Positions 17,798 to 27,738 are shown, numbered from the stretch's first letter. The stretch: 50,580 nt of DNA from Betaproteobacteria bacterium (GCA_005881895.1 VBCG01000009.1:25993-76572), one strand, 5' to 3'. Translations and numbers: made by a program. The notes: a model not told the origin generated them from the sequence alone.

Positions 17798-17835
17798 CGA
17801 CAAAGAGCGCGATAAAACGATTATTATCGCCGATC

Positions 17836-17908
17836 GGGGTCAGAGACGATTTTTCTCCGCTGAATCGCTCGTATTGTCGTCAAGGTCAGAAAAGTCGTCT
17901 CTCACCCC
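17836..17908. repeat. REP-type inverted repeat between prpE and the asparaginase gene
   Basis: GGGGTCAGAGACGATTTTTC (17836-17855) pairs with GAAAAGTCGTCTCTCACCCC (17889-17908): 20-bp arms, two mismatches, 33-base spacer. The core GGGTCAGA..CGATTTT is the same as in the perfect repeat at 29430-29516, so both belong to one family of dispersed palindromes. It could act as a 3'-end hairpin for prpE, whose stop is at 17918. Confidence 0.75.
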
Positions 17909-17917
17909 ACTTCGGTC

Positions 17918-19813
17918 TTACGTTCGCAACGCCGCCTTGATCTGCTCGAGCGCTGCCGGATCCTCGATCGTCGTCAAGTCGCCCGGATCGCGCCCCTCGG
18001 CAAGTGCCTGAATCGAGCGGCGCAACAGCTTGCCGGAGCGCGTTTTCGGCAGCAGCGTCACGAAATGGACCTGGCCGGGACGCGCGATCGCGCCCAACTC
18101 GCGGTCGACCGTATCGAGCACTTCGCGACGCATCGTCGCCGCACCTTCCGGCGACGCGACGCGCGTTGGATCTTTGACGACCGCGAAGGCGACGGGAATC
18201 TGTCCTTTGAGCGGATCGGCAACGCCGACGACGGCCACCTCCGCAATGCCGGCGTGCGCCTGCACCGCTTCTTCGATTTCGCGCGTGCCCAACCGATGGC
18301 CGGCGACGTTGATCACATCGTCGGTGCGGCCGAGCACGAAGTAATAGCCGTCGGCATCGCGCGTCGCCCAATCGAACGTCGAATACGCGAGCCGGCCGGG
18401 AACGGTCGAGAAATACGTATCGACAAAACGCTGGTCGTCACCCCATACGGTCGTCATGCAGCCAGGCGGAAGCGGCGGCGTGATTGTCAGCACACCCTTC
18501 TCGCCAGTGCCGACCTCCTCGCCCGTCGCCTCGTGCAACAGCTTCACGTCGTAGCCGTACACCGGAAACGAAGGCGAGCCGAACTTGCGGGGCGTGTCCT
18601 CGATGCCCGGCTGCGCGGAGAGGATCGGCCATCCGCTCTCGGTCTGCCAGTAGTGGTCGACAATTGCGACGCCGAGCGAATCGCTCGCCCAACGGGCCGT
18701 CGGTTCGTCCAGCGGCTCGCCGGCCAGAAACAGGTACTTGAGACGCGACAGATCGTGCTTCTTCATGTACGCCGGATCCTGCTTTTTCAAGACACGAATC
18801 GCCGTTGGGGAACTAAACATCGTCTTGACGTTGTTCTCCTCGACGATCTTCCACCAGATTGCTGGGTCGGGTCGGATGGGGAGGCCTTCGTACATGATCG
18901 TCGTTGAACCGTTGATCAGCGGCGCGTAGATGATGTACGAGTGGCCGACGACCCAGCCGATGTCGCTCGTCGTGAACATCGTTTCGCCGGGCTCGACGCA
19001 GAAGATGCGGCGCATCGACGACGCCAGCGCAACCGCATAACCGCCGGTATCGCGTTGCACGCCTTTCGGCTTGCCGGTGGTTCCCGACGTGTAAAGAATG
19101 TACGAAGGCGCGGAGGATTCGAGCCATTCGCACGGTACGCGCGCGTTCGTCTGTTCGGCGCGTAGCGTTGCGTAGTCCAGGTCGCGGCCGGGCGTTCGCG
19201 GCATCGCGTTGTCGAGATGGCGATCGACGATGATGACGGCGCTCGGCGGATGACGGGCAATCCGGAGCGCTTCGTCGACAAGCGGCTTATAGTGAATCGG
19301 CTTGCCGCCGCGCATGCCCGCGTCGGACGTGAAGAGAACCTTCGGCTTCGCGTCGTCGATGCGCGTTGCGAGCGACGCCGCGGCGAATCCGCCGAATACC
19401 ACCGAATGGATGGCGCCGATGCGCACGCACGCCAGCATCGCGAACGCCGCTTCGGGAATCATCGGCATGTAGATCAATACGCGATCGCCGCAGCCGACAC
19501 CTTGCGCACGCAGGACCGCCGCGCAACGATTCACTTCGGCATGGAGCTCGGCGTAGGTGTAGCGCGCGCTCGTATCGGTTTCGGTCGAGAGGAAATGCAG
19601 CGCCAGCTGGTCGCTGCGCGTCGCCAGGTGGCGGTCGACCGCGTTGTGGCACAGATTCGTTCGTCCGCCGACAAACCAATGGGCGAACGGCGGTTTAGCG
19701 TAATCGAGGACTTCGTCGAACGGCGTTTGCCAGTCGATCAGCGCCGCCTCTTCGCGCCAGAAGTCTGCGCGGTCGGCGAGCGAACGTCGGTGAAAGTCGC
19801 GATAGCTGGACAT
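17918..19813 (-). CDS. prpE: Propionate--CoA ligase PrpE
   Basis: A 631-residue acyl-CoA synthetase of the acetyl/propionyl-CoA class. It has the ACS N-terminal domain (YRDFHRRSLADRADFWREEA), the AMP-binding signature YTSGTTGKPKGVQRD, and the C-terminal acylation-regulated lysine region LLPKTRSGKLLRRSI. The ending DLTTIEDPAALEQIK and the length are typical of PrpE and differ from Acs. It activates propionate to propionyl-CoA. Six bases separate it from acuI on the same strand, and prpBCD lie about 16 kb away. Confidence 0.88.
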   Translation of the reverse strand: MSSYRDFHRRSLADRADFWREEAALIDWQTPFDEVLDYAKPPFAHWFVGGRTNLCHNAVDRHLATRSDQLALHFLSTETDTSARYTYAELHAEVNRCAAVLRAQGVGCGDRVLIYMPMIPEAAFAMLACVRIGAIHSVVFGGFAAASLATRIDDAKPKVLFTSDAGMRGGKPIHYKPLVDEALRIARHPPSAVIIVDRHLDNAMPRTPGRDLDYATLRAEQTNARVPCEWLESSAPSYILYTSGTTGKPKGVQRDTGGYAVALASSMRRIFCVEPGETMFTTSDIGWVVGHSYIIYAPLINGSTTIMYEGLPIRPDPAIWWKIVEENNVKTMFSSPTAIRVLKKQDPAYMKKHDLSRLKYLFLAGEPLDEPTARWASDSLGVAIVDHYWQTESGWPILSAQPGIEDTPRKFGSPSFPVYGYDVKLLHEATGEEVGTGEKGVLTITPPLPPGCMTTVWGDDQRFVDTYFSTVPGRLAYSTFDWATRDADGYYFVLGRTDDVINVAGHRLGTREIEEAVQAHAGIAEVAVVGVADPLKGQIPVAFAVVKDPTRVASPEGAATMRREVLDTVDRELGAIARPGQVHFVTLLPKTRSGKLLRRSIQALAEGRDPGDLTTIEDPAALEQIKAALRT

Positions 19814-19819
19814 TGATTC

Positions 19820-20824
19820 TCAAGGGTGCGAGTCGGCGCCGATACGGACGACGGTTCGACCGCGCACCGTGCCTTTGATGTACGAATCGAAATGCGTCGG
19901 CAACTCGTCGAAGTCAATTGTGAGCACCTGGTCATGCACCCGGTCCGGCCGCCATTCGACGGCGAGCTTGTTCCACAGCGTCTGACGAAGCGACATCGGG
20001 CAGTTCACGCTGTCGACGCCGAGCAACTGGACCCCGCGGAGGATGAAGGGCGCGACCGTCGTTGTCAGCTTCATGTCGGCGGCGAGTCCGACCGATGCGA
20101 CGGTGCCGGCGATCTGCATCGTCGACAAAAGCCACGCGAGCATGTCGCCGCCCAAGTTGTCGATCGCGCCCGCCCACGTTGCCTTATCGAGTGGCCGAAT
20201 GTGCGAGAAGTCGAGCGATTGACGCAGCACGACCTCTTTCGCGCCGATGCTTTTCAGGTACTCCGCCTCGCGTTGCTTGCCGGTAATCGCAACGACGTGA
20301 TAGCCCTTTTTCGCCAGTATCTCGATCGCAACCGATCCCACGCCGCCGGTTGCGCCGCTCACGGCGACGCGGCCATTGTCCGGTTTGAGGCCGCTGTTCT
20401 CCATCAGATGGATCGCCAGCGCTGCGGTGAAACCCGCGGTGCCTAACGTCATCGCATCGAAGGCCGTCATGCTCTCAGGGCGACGAACGATCCAATCGCC
20501 GGGGACGCGCGCGAGCTCGGCATAGCCACCGTCGTGCGCAACGCCCATGTCGTAGCCGGTCACGATCACCTTGTCGCCTCGCCGCCAGCGCGGATCGTTC
20601 GAGCGCTCGACCGTGCCCGCCACGTCGATTCCGGCCACGGTCGGATACTTCCGCATGATCTTGCCGGCGCCGTTGTACGAGAGTGCGTCTTTGTAGTTGA
20701 TCGTCGAGTACTTGGTCCGGATGACGACGTCGCCCGGATCGAGCTCGTCGATGGTCATGTCGACGAACCGGCTTTGCACGACCTTGTCTTGTTCGAACGT
20801 GCGATACGCCTTGAATGTCTGCAC
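19820..20824 (-). CDS. acuI: Acrylyl-CoA reductase AcuI (YhdH/YhfP family)
   Basis: A 334-residue zinc-independent medium-chain reductase. Family landmarks: FKAYRTFEQDKVVQSRF, TKYSTINYKDALSYNGAGKI, GIDVAGTVERS, and the NADPH-binding AVSGATGGVGSVAIEILAK. AcuI reduces toxic acrylyl-CoA to propionyl-CoA. The GTG at 20824 follows GAGGAGACACCC, a good ribosome binding site; 81 further in-frame upstream codons overlap zapE and are rejected. Adjacency to prpE suggests both feed propionyl-CoA into the methylcitrate cycle. Confidence 0.87.
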   Translation of the reverse strand: MQTFKAYRTFEQDKVVQSRFVDMTIDELDPGDVVIRTKYSTINYKDALSYNGAGKIMRKYPTVAGIDVAGTVERSNDPRWRRGDKVIVTGYDMGVAHDGGYAELARVPGDWIVRRPESMTAFDAMTLGTAGFTAALAIHLMENSGLKPDNGRVAVSGATGGVGSVAIEILAKKGYHVVAITGKQREAEYLKSIGAKEVVLRQSLDFSHIRPLDKATWAGAIDNLGGDMLAWLLSTMQIAGTVASVGLAADMKLTTTVAPFILRGVQLLGVDSVNCPMSLRQTLWNKLAVEWRPDRVHDQVLTIDFDELPTHFDSYIKGTVRGRTVVRIGADSHP

Positions 20825-20859
20825 GGGTGTCTCCTCGGAAGATATCGTTCTAATCGTAA

Positions 20860-22017
20860 TCAGGCGCGAACCGCCGCCGGCTGCTTTCGGGTGTCGTGCA
20901 AGGTGTGCGGCAGCGCCATGTAGTCGCGCGTGCGCATTTCGACGAGCCGGCTCACGGTGCGTGGAAAATCCTGGGCGTTGGGCCCCTCCGCATGGAGCTC
21001 TTCCGCGGGCGCCTCGGCGGATGCAAGCAACTTCACGCGGTGATCGTACAGGATGTCGATGAGCCACGTGAAGCGGCGCGCCTCATCGGACGTCGCCGAC
21101 GACAGGCGGGGAATATCCGATATCAAGATCACCGCGAATCGCTGCGCCAGCTCGAGATAGTCGCGTTGCGAGCGCGGCCCGCCGCAAAGCGTTGCGAAAT
21201 CGAACCATGCGACGCTTCCCGCGCGGCGCTTCGCCATCAGCGTGCGCCGGTCAACCGCGATTCGGAGATCCTCGTCCGGCCCGGTCGCCATTGCATCGAA
21301 CGCGCGTTTAAGCGCCGCCTCCGATACCGGGCCCGCAGGCGTATGGTAGATCGGCATGTGCGTTAGCGCACGCAGGCGATAGTCGACGCCGGCGTCGATC
21401 TCCATCACGTCGAGCCATTGCTCGAGCAACGCGATCGCAGGCAGAAAGCGCTCGCGCTGCAGGCCGTCAGGCCAAAGTCGATCGGGCCGGTAATTCGACG
21501 TCATCACGAACACGACGCCGGCGGCGAACAGCGCCGCCAGCAATCGGCCGAGGATCATCGCATCGGCGATATCGCTTACGTGAAACTCGTCGAAGCAGAT
21601 CAAGCGCCATCGTGCGGCGATCCGTGCGGCGACGGCCGTCAGCGGATCGGTATCGCGGTTGAGCGTTGCCAGCTCCGCGTGCACGTCGCGCATGAACGCG
21701 TGGAAATGGACGCGCGTTTTGCGCCGTATTCTGACGCTCGCGCAGAAGCTGTCCATCAGGAACGTTTTTCCGCGGCCGACGCCGCCCCATAGATATACGC
21801 CGCGCGGAACGTCGGGCGGTGCGAACAAACGGCGCAGCGCGGACTTGCGGGCACTGCGAAACGCGGTCAGCTCGTCGGCAAGCTGCTGGAGTCGATCCAA
21901 CGCCGCGGCTTGCGCGTGGTCGAGCGTGGACTTCCGCCGGGCGAGCTCCGGCTCGAGGTATTCGATGAGCGCGCCGCGGCGGCGCGCAATCTGCCCGGGA
22001 TAATCGGCCTCCGCCAT
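20860..22017 (-). CDS. zapE: Cell division protein ZapE (AFG1-like ATPase)
   Basis: A 385-residue P-loop ATPase. Walker A is GGVGRGKT (78-85), Walker B LICFDEFHVSDIADAMIL, and the sensor region TSNYRPDRLWPDGLQRERF is typical of ZapE/AFG1. ZapE interacts with FtsZ in E. coli and is needed under low-oxygen or heat conditions. The C-terminus is slightly extended (HDTRKQPAAVRA). It is 9 bp after lpdA, the common position after odhA-odhB-lpdA in betaproteobacteria. Confidence 0.95.
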   Translation of the reverse strand: MAEADYPGQIARRRGALIEYLEPELARRKSTLDHAQAAALDRLQQLADELTAFRSARKSALRRLFAPPDVPRGVYLWGGVGRGKTFLMDSFCASVRIRRKTRVHFHAFMRDVHAELATLNRDTDPLTAVAARIAARWRLICFDEFHVSDIADAMILGRLLAALFAAGVVFVMTSNYRPDRLWPDGLQRERFLPAIALLEQWLDVMEIDAGVDYRLRALTHMPIYHTPAGPVSEAALKRAFDAMATGPDEDLRIAVDRRTLMAKRRAGSVAWFDFATLCGGPRSQRDYLELAQRFAVILISDIPRLSSATSDEARRFTWLIDILYDHRVKLLASAEAPAEELHAEGPNAQDFPRTVSRLVEMRTRDYMALPHTLHDTRKQPAAVRA

Positions 22018-22026
22018 CCGCGACAG

Positions 22027-23454
22027 CTAGATATTAATGGTGCGCTTGTCGACGCCGAGCGCCGCTTCGCGCGTCGCTTCGGAGAGCGACGGATGCGCAT
22101 GGCAGATCCGCGCAATATCTTCGCTCGACGCGCCGAACTCCATCGCGACGACGCCTTCAGCGATGAGCTCAGAGGCGAAGGGTCCGATCACATGCAAGCC
22201 GAGGATGCGATCGGTCTTCGCGTCCGCGAGCATCTTGACGAATCCCGTTGTGTCGCCCATCGCACGCGCGCGGCCGTTGGCCAGGAAGGGAAACGTGCCG
22301 GCGCGATAAGCGACCCCCGCAGCCTTCAACTGCTGTTCGTTCTGGCCGACCCAGGCGATCTCGGGCGATGTGTAGATGACCCACGGCGTCGTATTGAAAT
22401 CGACATGGCCGTGTTGTCCCGCAATGCGCTCGGCAACGGCCACGGCCTCGTCTTCGGCCTTGTGCGCAAGCATCGGTCCGCGGACGACGTCGCCGATGGC
22501 CCAGACGTTCGGAAGATTCGTTTTGCAGTCACCGTCGACCGCAATAAACCCGCGTTCGTCCAGCGCGAGACCAACCGCCTGCGCATTGAGCCCGTCTGTA
22601 TGCGGCACGCGGCCGATCGAAACGATCAGTCGTTCGAGCGCTACCTTCGCGGCGGCACCCGCTGCATCCGTGTAATCGACATCGACGCCATCCTTTTTGA
22701 CGGTGACCCGCGTAATCGTTACTCCAGTACGAATGTCGAGACCTTGCTTCTTGAATGCCTTCAGCGCTTCCTTGGCGATCGCTTCATCGGCGACGCCGAG
22801 AAAGGTCGGTAACGCTTCGAGCACCGTGACTTCCGATCCGAGCCGGCGCCAGACGCTTCCCATCTCGAGGCCAATCACACCCGCGCCGACGACGCCGAGT
22901 TTCTTCGGAACCTCTGGAATCGCCAACGCGCCTTCGTTGTCGAGCACGCGGTCGTTGTCGATCGCAACGCCGGGTAGCGCGCGCGGCTTCGATCCGGTCG
23001 CGACGATCACGTGCTTGGCCGTGATCTCGGCGGCGCTCGGACCTTCGACGTTGATCTTCCACGCGTCGCCATCCTTGCCGGCAAACGAGCCGCGGCCATG
23101 CAGAAACGTGATCTTGTTTTTCTTGAACAGATACAGGATGCCGTCGTTGTTCTGGCCGACGACCTTGTCCTTGCGCGCCAGCATCTTTGCGACGTCGATC
23201 GCAACGTCCTTGATCAAGATGCCGTGATCACCGAACGTGTGTTGCGCGTGCTCGAAGTTTTCCGAAGACTGCAAGAGCGCCTTCGACGGAATGCAGCCGA
23301 CGTTCGTGCAGGTGCCGCCCGGCGCGGGCTTGCCACCCGCGCGCGACCAGTCATCGATGCACGCGGTCTTGAAACCGAGCTGCGCGGCTCGGATAGCCGC
23401 GGTATAGCCGCCGGGACCGGCGCCGATCACGACGATATCGAATGGCTCAGCCAT
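22027..23454 (-). CDS. lpdA: Dihydrolipoyl dehydrogenase (E3)
   Basis: A 475-residue flavoprotein disulfide reductase. FAD-binding [10 protein letters not shown] (11-20), redox disulfide [15 protein letters not shown] (C49, C54), NAD-binding [11 protein letters not shown], and the C-terminal His-Glu pair in [14 protein letters not shown]. It reoxidises the lipoyl groups of the 2-oxoglutarate dehydrogenase complex encoded just upstream. The ATG at 23454 comes three bases after the odhB stop, so coupling is likely. Confidence 0.97.
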   Translation of the reverse strand: MAEPFDIVVIGAGPGGYTAAIRAAQLGFKTACIDDWSRAGGKPAPGGTCTNVGCIPSKALLQSSENFEHAQHTFGDHGILIKDVAIDVAKMLARKDKVVGQNNDGILYLFKKNKITFLHGRGSFAGKDGDAWKINVEGPSAAEITAKHVIVATGSKPRALPGVAIDNDRVLDNEGALAIPEVPKKLGVVGAGVIGLEMGSVWRRLGSEVTVLEALPTFLGVADEAIAKEALKAFKKQGLDIRTGVTITRVTVKKDGVDVDYTDAAGAAAKVALERLIVSIGRVPHTDGLNAQAVGLALDERGFIAVDGDCKTNLPNVWAIGDVVRGPMLAHKAEDEAVAVAERIAGQHGHVDFNTTPWVIYTSPEIAWVGQNEQQLKAAGVAYRAGTFPFLANGRARAMGDTTGFVKMLADAKTDRILGLHVIGPFASELIAEGVVAMEFGASSEDIARICHAHPSLSEATREAALGVDKRTINI

Positions 23455-23457
23455 TGC

Positions 23458-24741
23458 TCACAGATCGAGCAGTAGACGGGCAGGGTCTTCGAGCGCTTCC
23501 TTGATCGCGACGAGCGACAGCACTGCTTCGCGTCCGTCGATGATGCGATGGTCGTACGACTGCGCGAGATAATTCATCGGCCGGATGACGATCTGCCCGT
23601 TCTCGACGACCGCGCGTTCCTTGGTCGCATGCACGCCGAGGATCGCCGACTGCGGCGGGTTGATGATCGGCGTCGACAGCATCGAGCCGAACACGCCGCC
23701 ATTGGAAATCGTGTACGTGCCGCCGGTCAATTCCTCGACCGTCAGCTTGCCTTCGGTCGCGCGTTTGCCGAAGTCGCCGATCTGCTTCTCGATGTCGGCG
23801 ATCGACATCTGATCGGCGTCCCGCACGATCGGGACGACCAGTCCACGCGGGCTTCCGACCGCAATGCCGATATCGAAATAGCCGTGATAGACGATGTCGC
23901 TACCGTCGATCGACGCGTTCAATGCCGGAAACTTCTTGAGCGCATGCACGGCCGCCTTGACGAAAAAGCCCATGAAGCCGAGCTTGACGCCATGCTCTTT
24001 TTCGAAGCGCTCCTTGTATTTGTTCCGAAGCTCGATGATCGGCTGCATGTTAACTTCGTTGAACGTCGTCAGAATCGCGGCGGTCGATTGCGATTGCACG
24101 AGACGTTCGGCAACGCGCTGTCGCAAGCGCGACATGGGCACACGCTGCTCGGGACGCGAACCGAGCGCGGCCGGTAACGAAACGGGAGGCGCGGAAGGTT
24201 TGGCGCTCGGTGCGGGCGGTTGCGTGGACGGTGCTGCAGGTTTTGCGGCAGGGGCAGCGGGTGCCACCTTGGCCTCGACGGCCGCAACGTCCTCTTTGGT
24301 GATGCGACCGCCGCGTCCCGTGCCCGTGACGGTCGTTGCGTCGACGCCCTTGTCGGCCATCATCTTGCGCGCCGCCGGCATTGCCGTTGCGGCCTCGGCG
24401 GCCTTTGCCGGTTCCGGGGCCGTGTGGAGAGCGTGGGGCGTCGGAGCTGGCTGCACCGGCGTCTGGGCGGGGGCTTTCGCGGCGGCCGATTGCGCGCCTT
24501 TGGCGTCGGTATCGATCACGCCGATCACGTCGTTCGACGTAACGGTCGCGCCATCTTCGCGCGTGATCTCGATCAGCACGCCATCGTTCGGCGCGGGCAA
24601 CTCGAGCACCACCTTGTCGGTTTCGACGTCGATCAAATTCTCGTCGCGCTTGACGGGTTCGCCGGGCTTCTTATGCCAGTTGACGAGTGTCGCTTCGGTG
24701 ACCGACTCCGGCAGCTGCGGCACTTTGACTTCGATTCTCAT
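23458..24741 (-). CDS. odhB: Dihydrolipoyllysine succinyltransferase (E2 of 2-oxoglutarate dehydrogenase)
   Basis: A 427-residue E2 with one lipoyl domain (lipoyl lysine K43 in [13 protein letters not shown]), an Ala/Pro-rich linker, the E3-binding domain ([30 protein letters not shown]), a second Ala/Pro linker, and the catalytic domain ([12 protein letters not shown], ending [16 protein letters not shown] with the active-site His). It transfers succinyl to CoA. The start ATG overlaps the TGA of the leader mini-ORF (ATGA) inside the repeat at 24742-24851, an arrangement it shares with recO. Confidence 0.96.
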   Translation of the reverse strand: MRIEVKVPQLPESVTEATLVNWHKKPGEPVKRDENLIDVETDKVVLELPAPNDGVLIEITREDGATVTSNDVIGVIDTDAKGAQSAAAKAPAQTPVQPAPTPHALHTAPEPAKAAEAATAMPAARKMMADKGVDATTVTGTGRGGRITKEDVAAVEAKVAPAAPAAKPAAPSTQPPAPSAKPSAPPVSLPAALGSRPEQRVPMSRLRQRVAERLVQSQSTAAILTTFNEVNMQPIIELRNKYKERFEKEHGVKLGFMGFFVKAAVHALKKFPALNASIDGSDIVYHGYFDIGIAVGSPRGLVVPIVRDADQMSIADIEKQIGDFGKRATEGKLTVEELTGGTYTISNGGVFGSMLSTPIINPPQSAILGVHATKERAVVENGQIVIRPMNYLAQSYDHRIIDGREAVLSLVAIKEALEDPARLLLDL

Positions 24742-24851
24742 TGTTGGACCCCCACGCTTGCGGCCTCATTGGCCAATTCGGCCGCTACGCTTTGCCCTCC
24801 GCCCCCGAAGGGGGAGTAATTCGCGCCTTGGGACGGCCCGTCGGCACTCAT
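24738..24851 (-). CDS. Candidate leader mini-ORF, 37 codons, within the dispersed repeat (copy B)
   Basis: An ATG at 24851, 27 bp after the odhA stop, opens a 37-codon frame beginning [14 protein letters not shown] and ending [15 protein letters not shown]. Its TGA overlaps the odhB ATG (ATGA). Compared with copy A, one nine-base and one three-base insertion, a synonymous change and two amino acid changes are seen, and the frame is kept. A weak AAAGCGA precedes the start. It may couple odhA and odhB translation; no peptide evidence is available. Confidence 0.5.
   Translation of the reverse strand: MSADGPSQGANYSPFGGGGQSVAAELANEAASVGVQQ
24742..24851 (-). repeat. Dispersed intergenic element, copy B (odhA-odhB)
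   Basis: Minus-strand sequence shares with copy A the blocks GGGCCGTCCCAAGGCGCG, AATTACTC, a stronger hairpin core (CCCCC-TTC-GGGGG), GCGGCCGAATTGGCC and GCAAGCGTGGGGGTCC. It fills the odhA-odhB gap, which in relatives is usually short. Orientation places GTGGGGGTCC seven bases from the odhB start. Confidence 0.88.
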
Positions 24852-24877
24852 GTTGATGTCGCTTTCTTGCTCTTTGT

Positions 24878-27718
24878 CTATCGCGCAAGGACCATTTCGC
24901 CGCTTTGCAGCTTTTCGGCGAACGCTTCCTCGATAAGCTTCTTCTGCTCGGCGTTGTGTTTTGCCGCATAGCCGACCGCGGGCGACGCCGAGATCGAGCG
25001 GCCGGCATACGCCAGCACTTTCTTCGCATCGATGTCCGCGCGCAAATACGCGCGGAGGCGGTACCACGCGCCCTGGTTTTGGGGCTCTTCCTGACACCAG
25101 ACGACTTCCTTGGCCTGCGTATAGCGCGCGATTTCATCGCGGTAGTCGTCATGCGGGAACGGATACTGCTGCTCGAGCCGGACGATCGCGATGTCATCGA
25201 TCTTGTGCTCGCGCCGATACGCGAGAAGCTCGTAGTAGAGTTTGCCCGAGCAAACCAAAACGCGCTTCACCTTTTTCGCATCGATCTTGTCGGCATCGCC
25301 GATCACCGTGTGGAAGCTTCCGTCCGCCAGCGCTTCGAGCGACGACACTGCCTCTTTGTGCCGCAGCAGGCTCTTCGGGCTCATCACGATCAGCGGCTTG
25401 CGGTAGTCGCGCACCATCTGCCGCCGCAGCAAATGGTAGATCTGCGCGGGCGTCGATGGCACGCACACTTGCATGTTGTGCTGCGCGCACAGCTGCAGAT
25501 AGCGCTCCGGACGGGCGGACGAATGTTCGGGGCCTTGGCCTTCGTAGCCATGCGGCAGCAGCAGCACGAGCCCGCAGACGCGGCCCCATTTCACTTCGCC
25601 GGAGCTGATGAACTGGTCGATCACCACCTGCGCGCCGTTGGCGAAGTCCCCGAATTGCGCTTCCCAGACGACCAATTGATTCGGCTCCGATGTCGAATAA
25701 CCATACTCGAAGCCCACCGTTGCATTCTCGGTCAGCACGCTGTCGATGATTTCGAAGTCGGGCTGGCCTTCCTTCAGGTGCTGCAAGGGGACCCATGTGC
25801 CGGAGTCCCATTTCTCGCGGTTCTGGTCGTGCAGCACCGCATGGCGATGCGCAAATGTCCCGCGGGCGACGTCCTGGCCCGAAACGCGCACGCCATAACC
25901 CTGATCGAGCAGCGTCGCGTAAGCGAGCGTCTCGCCCATTCCCCAGTCGAGCGGTTGCTTGCCTTCTGCCATCGCGCGTCGATCGGCCATGACGCGTTCG
26001 ACACGCGAATGCAGCTTGAAATTGTCCGGAACGTTGGTCGCCCTGACGGCGAGACTCTTGAGCTGCGCAAGCGGGACACGCGTGTCGGACGTATCGGTCC
26101 AATGCTGGTTGGTGAACCGCGTCCAGTCGACGGTAAAGGGCGGCTTGTAGTTCGACAGAATCGTCGTGTTCGTGTGATAGCCCTTGTCCATCGCCGCGCG
26201 ATAGGTCGAGATCATGTTGTCCGCATCTTCGGCGCTGATCACGCCTGCGGCGATCAACTCGTCGGCGTAGAGCTTGCGCGTGCCCGGGTGCAGCGCGATC
26301 TTCTTGTACATCAACGGCTGCGTGACCATCGGCTCGTCGGCTTCGTTGTGCCCGAGCCGCCGGAAACAGACGAGATCGATGAACACATCCTTGTGGAATT
26401 GCTGCCGGTAGTCGAGCGCCAGTTCGACTGCCAGCAGGCACACTTCGGGATCGTCGCCGTTCACGTGGAAGATCGGCGCTTCGATCATCTTGGCGATGTC
26501 GGTGCAATACGTCGTGCCGCGCGTGTCGCGCGGATCGGACGTCGTGAAGCCGATCTGATTGTTGATGACGATATGGACGGTGCCGCCGGTGTAGTACCCG
26601 CGCGTCTGCGACATGTTCAGGCATTCCTGAACGACGCCTTGAGCCGCGATCGCGGCGTCGCCGTGCATCAAGACCGGCAGGACTTGATCGCCCATCGTGT
26701 CTTTGCGCCGATGCTGCCGTGCCCGCACGCTGCCCTCGACAACCGGGTCGACGATCTCGAGATGCGAAGGATTGAACGCGAGCGTCAGATGCACCGGTCC
26801 GCCCGGCGTTGTCACGTCGGACGAGAAGCCCTGGTGATATTTGACGTCGCCATTGGGAAGCTCCATCGGCTGCTTGCCTTCGAACTCGGTGAAGAGATTC
26901 GCCGGCATCTTCCCCAGCGTATTGACGAGCACGTTCAAGCGGCCGCGATGCGCCATGCCGAGCACGATCTCCTGCACGCCGGACGCGCCGGCTTTCTGGA
27001 TCAACAGGTCGAGCATCGGGATCAGCGTATCGCCGCCCTCGCCCGAAAAACGTTTCTGCCCGACGTACTTCGTATGCAGATAGCGCTCGAGCGTTTCGGC
27101 CGCGGTCAGCCGCTCGAGGATGTGGCGGCGCTGTTCGGGCGTGTAGTTCGGCCGCGAGCGAATCGGTTCGATCCGTTGCTGAACGAAGCGCTTCGTTGCC
27201 GTATCGGAGATGTACATGTACTCGACGGCGAACGTGCGGGTGTATGTATCTTTCAACGCCGCGATGATGTCGCGCAGACGCATTCGCGCCGGACCCGCCT
27301 TCAATGAACCGACATCGAACTCCAGGTCGAGATCGGACTCGGCGAAGCCGTACGTCTTGAGATCGAGATCGGCGATATACGGCGCCTCGAGGCGCTTCAG
27401 CGGATCGAGGTCGGCGTGGTACATGCCGAGCGTGCGGAACTTGCTGATGAGCCGCAGCACCAGCACCTGTTTGTGCATCGTCGTCGAGTCGACCATCGCG
27501 CCGGCGACTTTCTTGTTCTTCGCAAGCTGGATAAACGATTCGATCACCGGTGCGTGCGAAACGTCGTCGGCGCCGCCTCGAAGGTCGTCGAAGTAGCTGC
27601 GCCATTCACCGTCGATGCTGGCCGGATCGGCGAGATAGCGTTCGTACAGCTCTTCGATAAACGGCGCGTTGCTGCCGAAGAGCGTGCTGCTGGAAAGGAA
27701 TTCAGTCATGCTGCCCAT
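24878..27718 (-). CDS. odhA: 2-oxoglutarate dehydrogenase E1 component
   Basis: A 946-residue thiamine diphosphate enzyme that decarboxylates 2-oxoglutarate and succinylates the lipoyl group of OdhB. The N-terminus FLSSSTLFGSNAPFIEELYERYL is typical of OdhA/SucA, followed by LIQKAGASGVQEIVLGMAHRGR, the thiamine diphosphate region HVNGDDPEVC and the C-terminal transketolase domain (FGDFANGAQVVIDQF, LLPHGYEGQGPEHSSARPER). I chose the ATG at 27718, with GAGG seven bases upstream; a second ATG at 27709 is an alternative. It follows gltA. Confidence 0.97.
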   Translation of the reverse strand: MGSMTEFLSSSTLFGSNAPFIEELYERYLADPASIDGEWRSYFDDLRGGADDVSHAPVIESFIQLAKNKKVAGAMVDSTTMHKQVLVLRLISKFRTLGMYHADLDPLKRLEAPYIADLDLKTYGFAESDLDLEFDVGSLKAGPARMRLRDIIAALKDTYTRTFAVEYMYISDTATKRFVQQRIEPIRSRPNYTPEQRRHILERLTAAETLERYLHTKYVGQKRFSGEGGDTLIPMLDLLIQKAGASGVQEIVLGMAHRGRLNVLVNTLGKMPANLFTEFEGKQPMELPNGDVKYHQGFSSDVTTPGGPVHLTLAFNPSHLEIVDPVVEGSVRARQHRRKDTMGDQVLPVLMHGDAAIAAQGVVQECLNMSQTRGYYTGGTVHIVINNQIGFTTSDPRDTRGTTYCTDIAKMIEAPIFHVNGDDPEVCLLAVELALDYRQQFHKDVFIDLVCFRRLGHNEADEPMVTQPLMYKKIALHPGTRKLYADELIAAGVISAEDADNMISTYRAAMDKGYHTNTTILSNYKPPFTVDWTRFTNQHWTDTSDTRVPLAQLKSLAVRATNVPDNFKLHSRVERVMADRRAMAEGKQPLDWGMGETLAYATLLDQGYGVRVSGQDVARGTFAHRHAVLHDQNREKWDSGTWVPLQHLKEGQPDFEIIDSVLTENATVGFEYGYSTSEPNQLVVWEAQFGDFANGAQVVIDQFISSGEVKWGRVCGLVLLLPHGYEGQGPEHSSARPERYLQLCAQHNMQVCVPSTPAQIYHLLRRQMVRDYRKPLIVMSPKSLLRHKEAVSSLEALADGSFHTVIGDADKIDAKKVKRVLVCSGKLYYELLAYRREHKIDDIAIVRLEQQYPFPHDDYRDEIARYTQAKEVVWCQEEPQNQGAWYRLRAYLRADIDAKKVLAYAGRSISASPAVGYAAKHNAEQKKLIEEAFAEKLQSGEMVLAR

Positions 27719-27738
27719 GGGGTACCTCGTCTCATGCA

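Noticed and set aside
20825-21067. A longer AcuI product starting inside zapE
   Set aside because: The upstream residues are Arg/His-rich shadow sequence; the GTG at 20824 has a good ribosome binding site and gives normal family length.
24905-27605. Very long open frames (about 800 codons) on both strands overlapping odhA
   Set aside because: They are shadow frames of a GC-rich gene: compositions are dominated by Arg, Ala and His, with no domain signatures, and odhA itself is complete and unmistakable.
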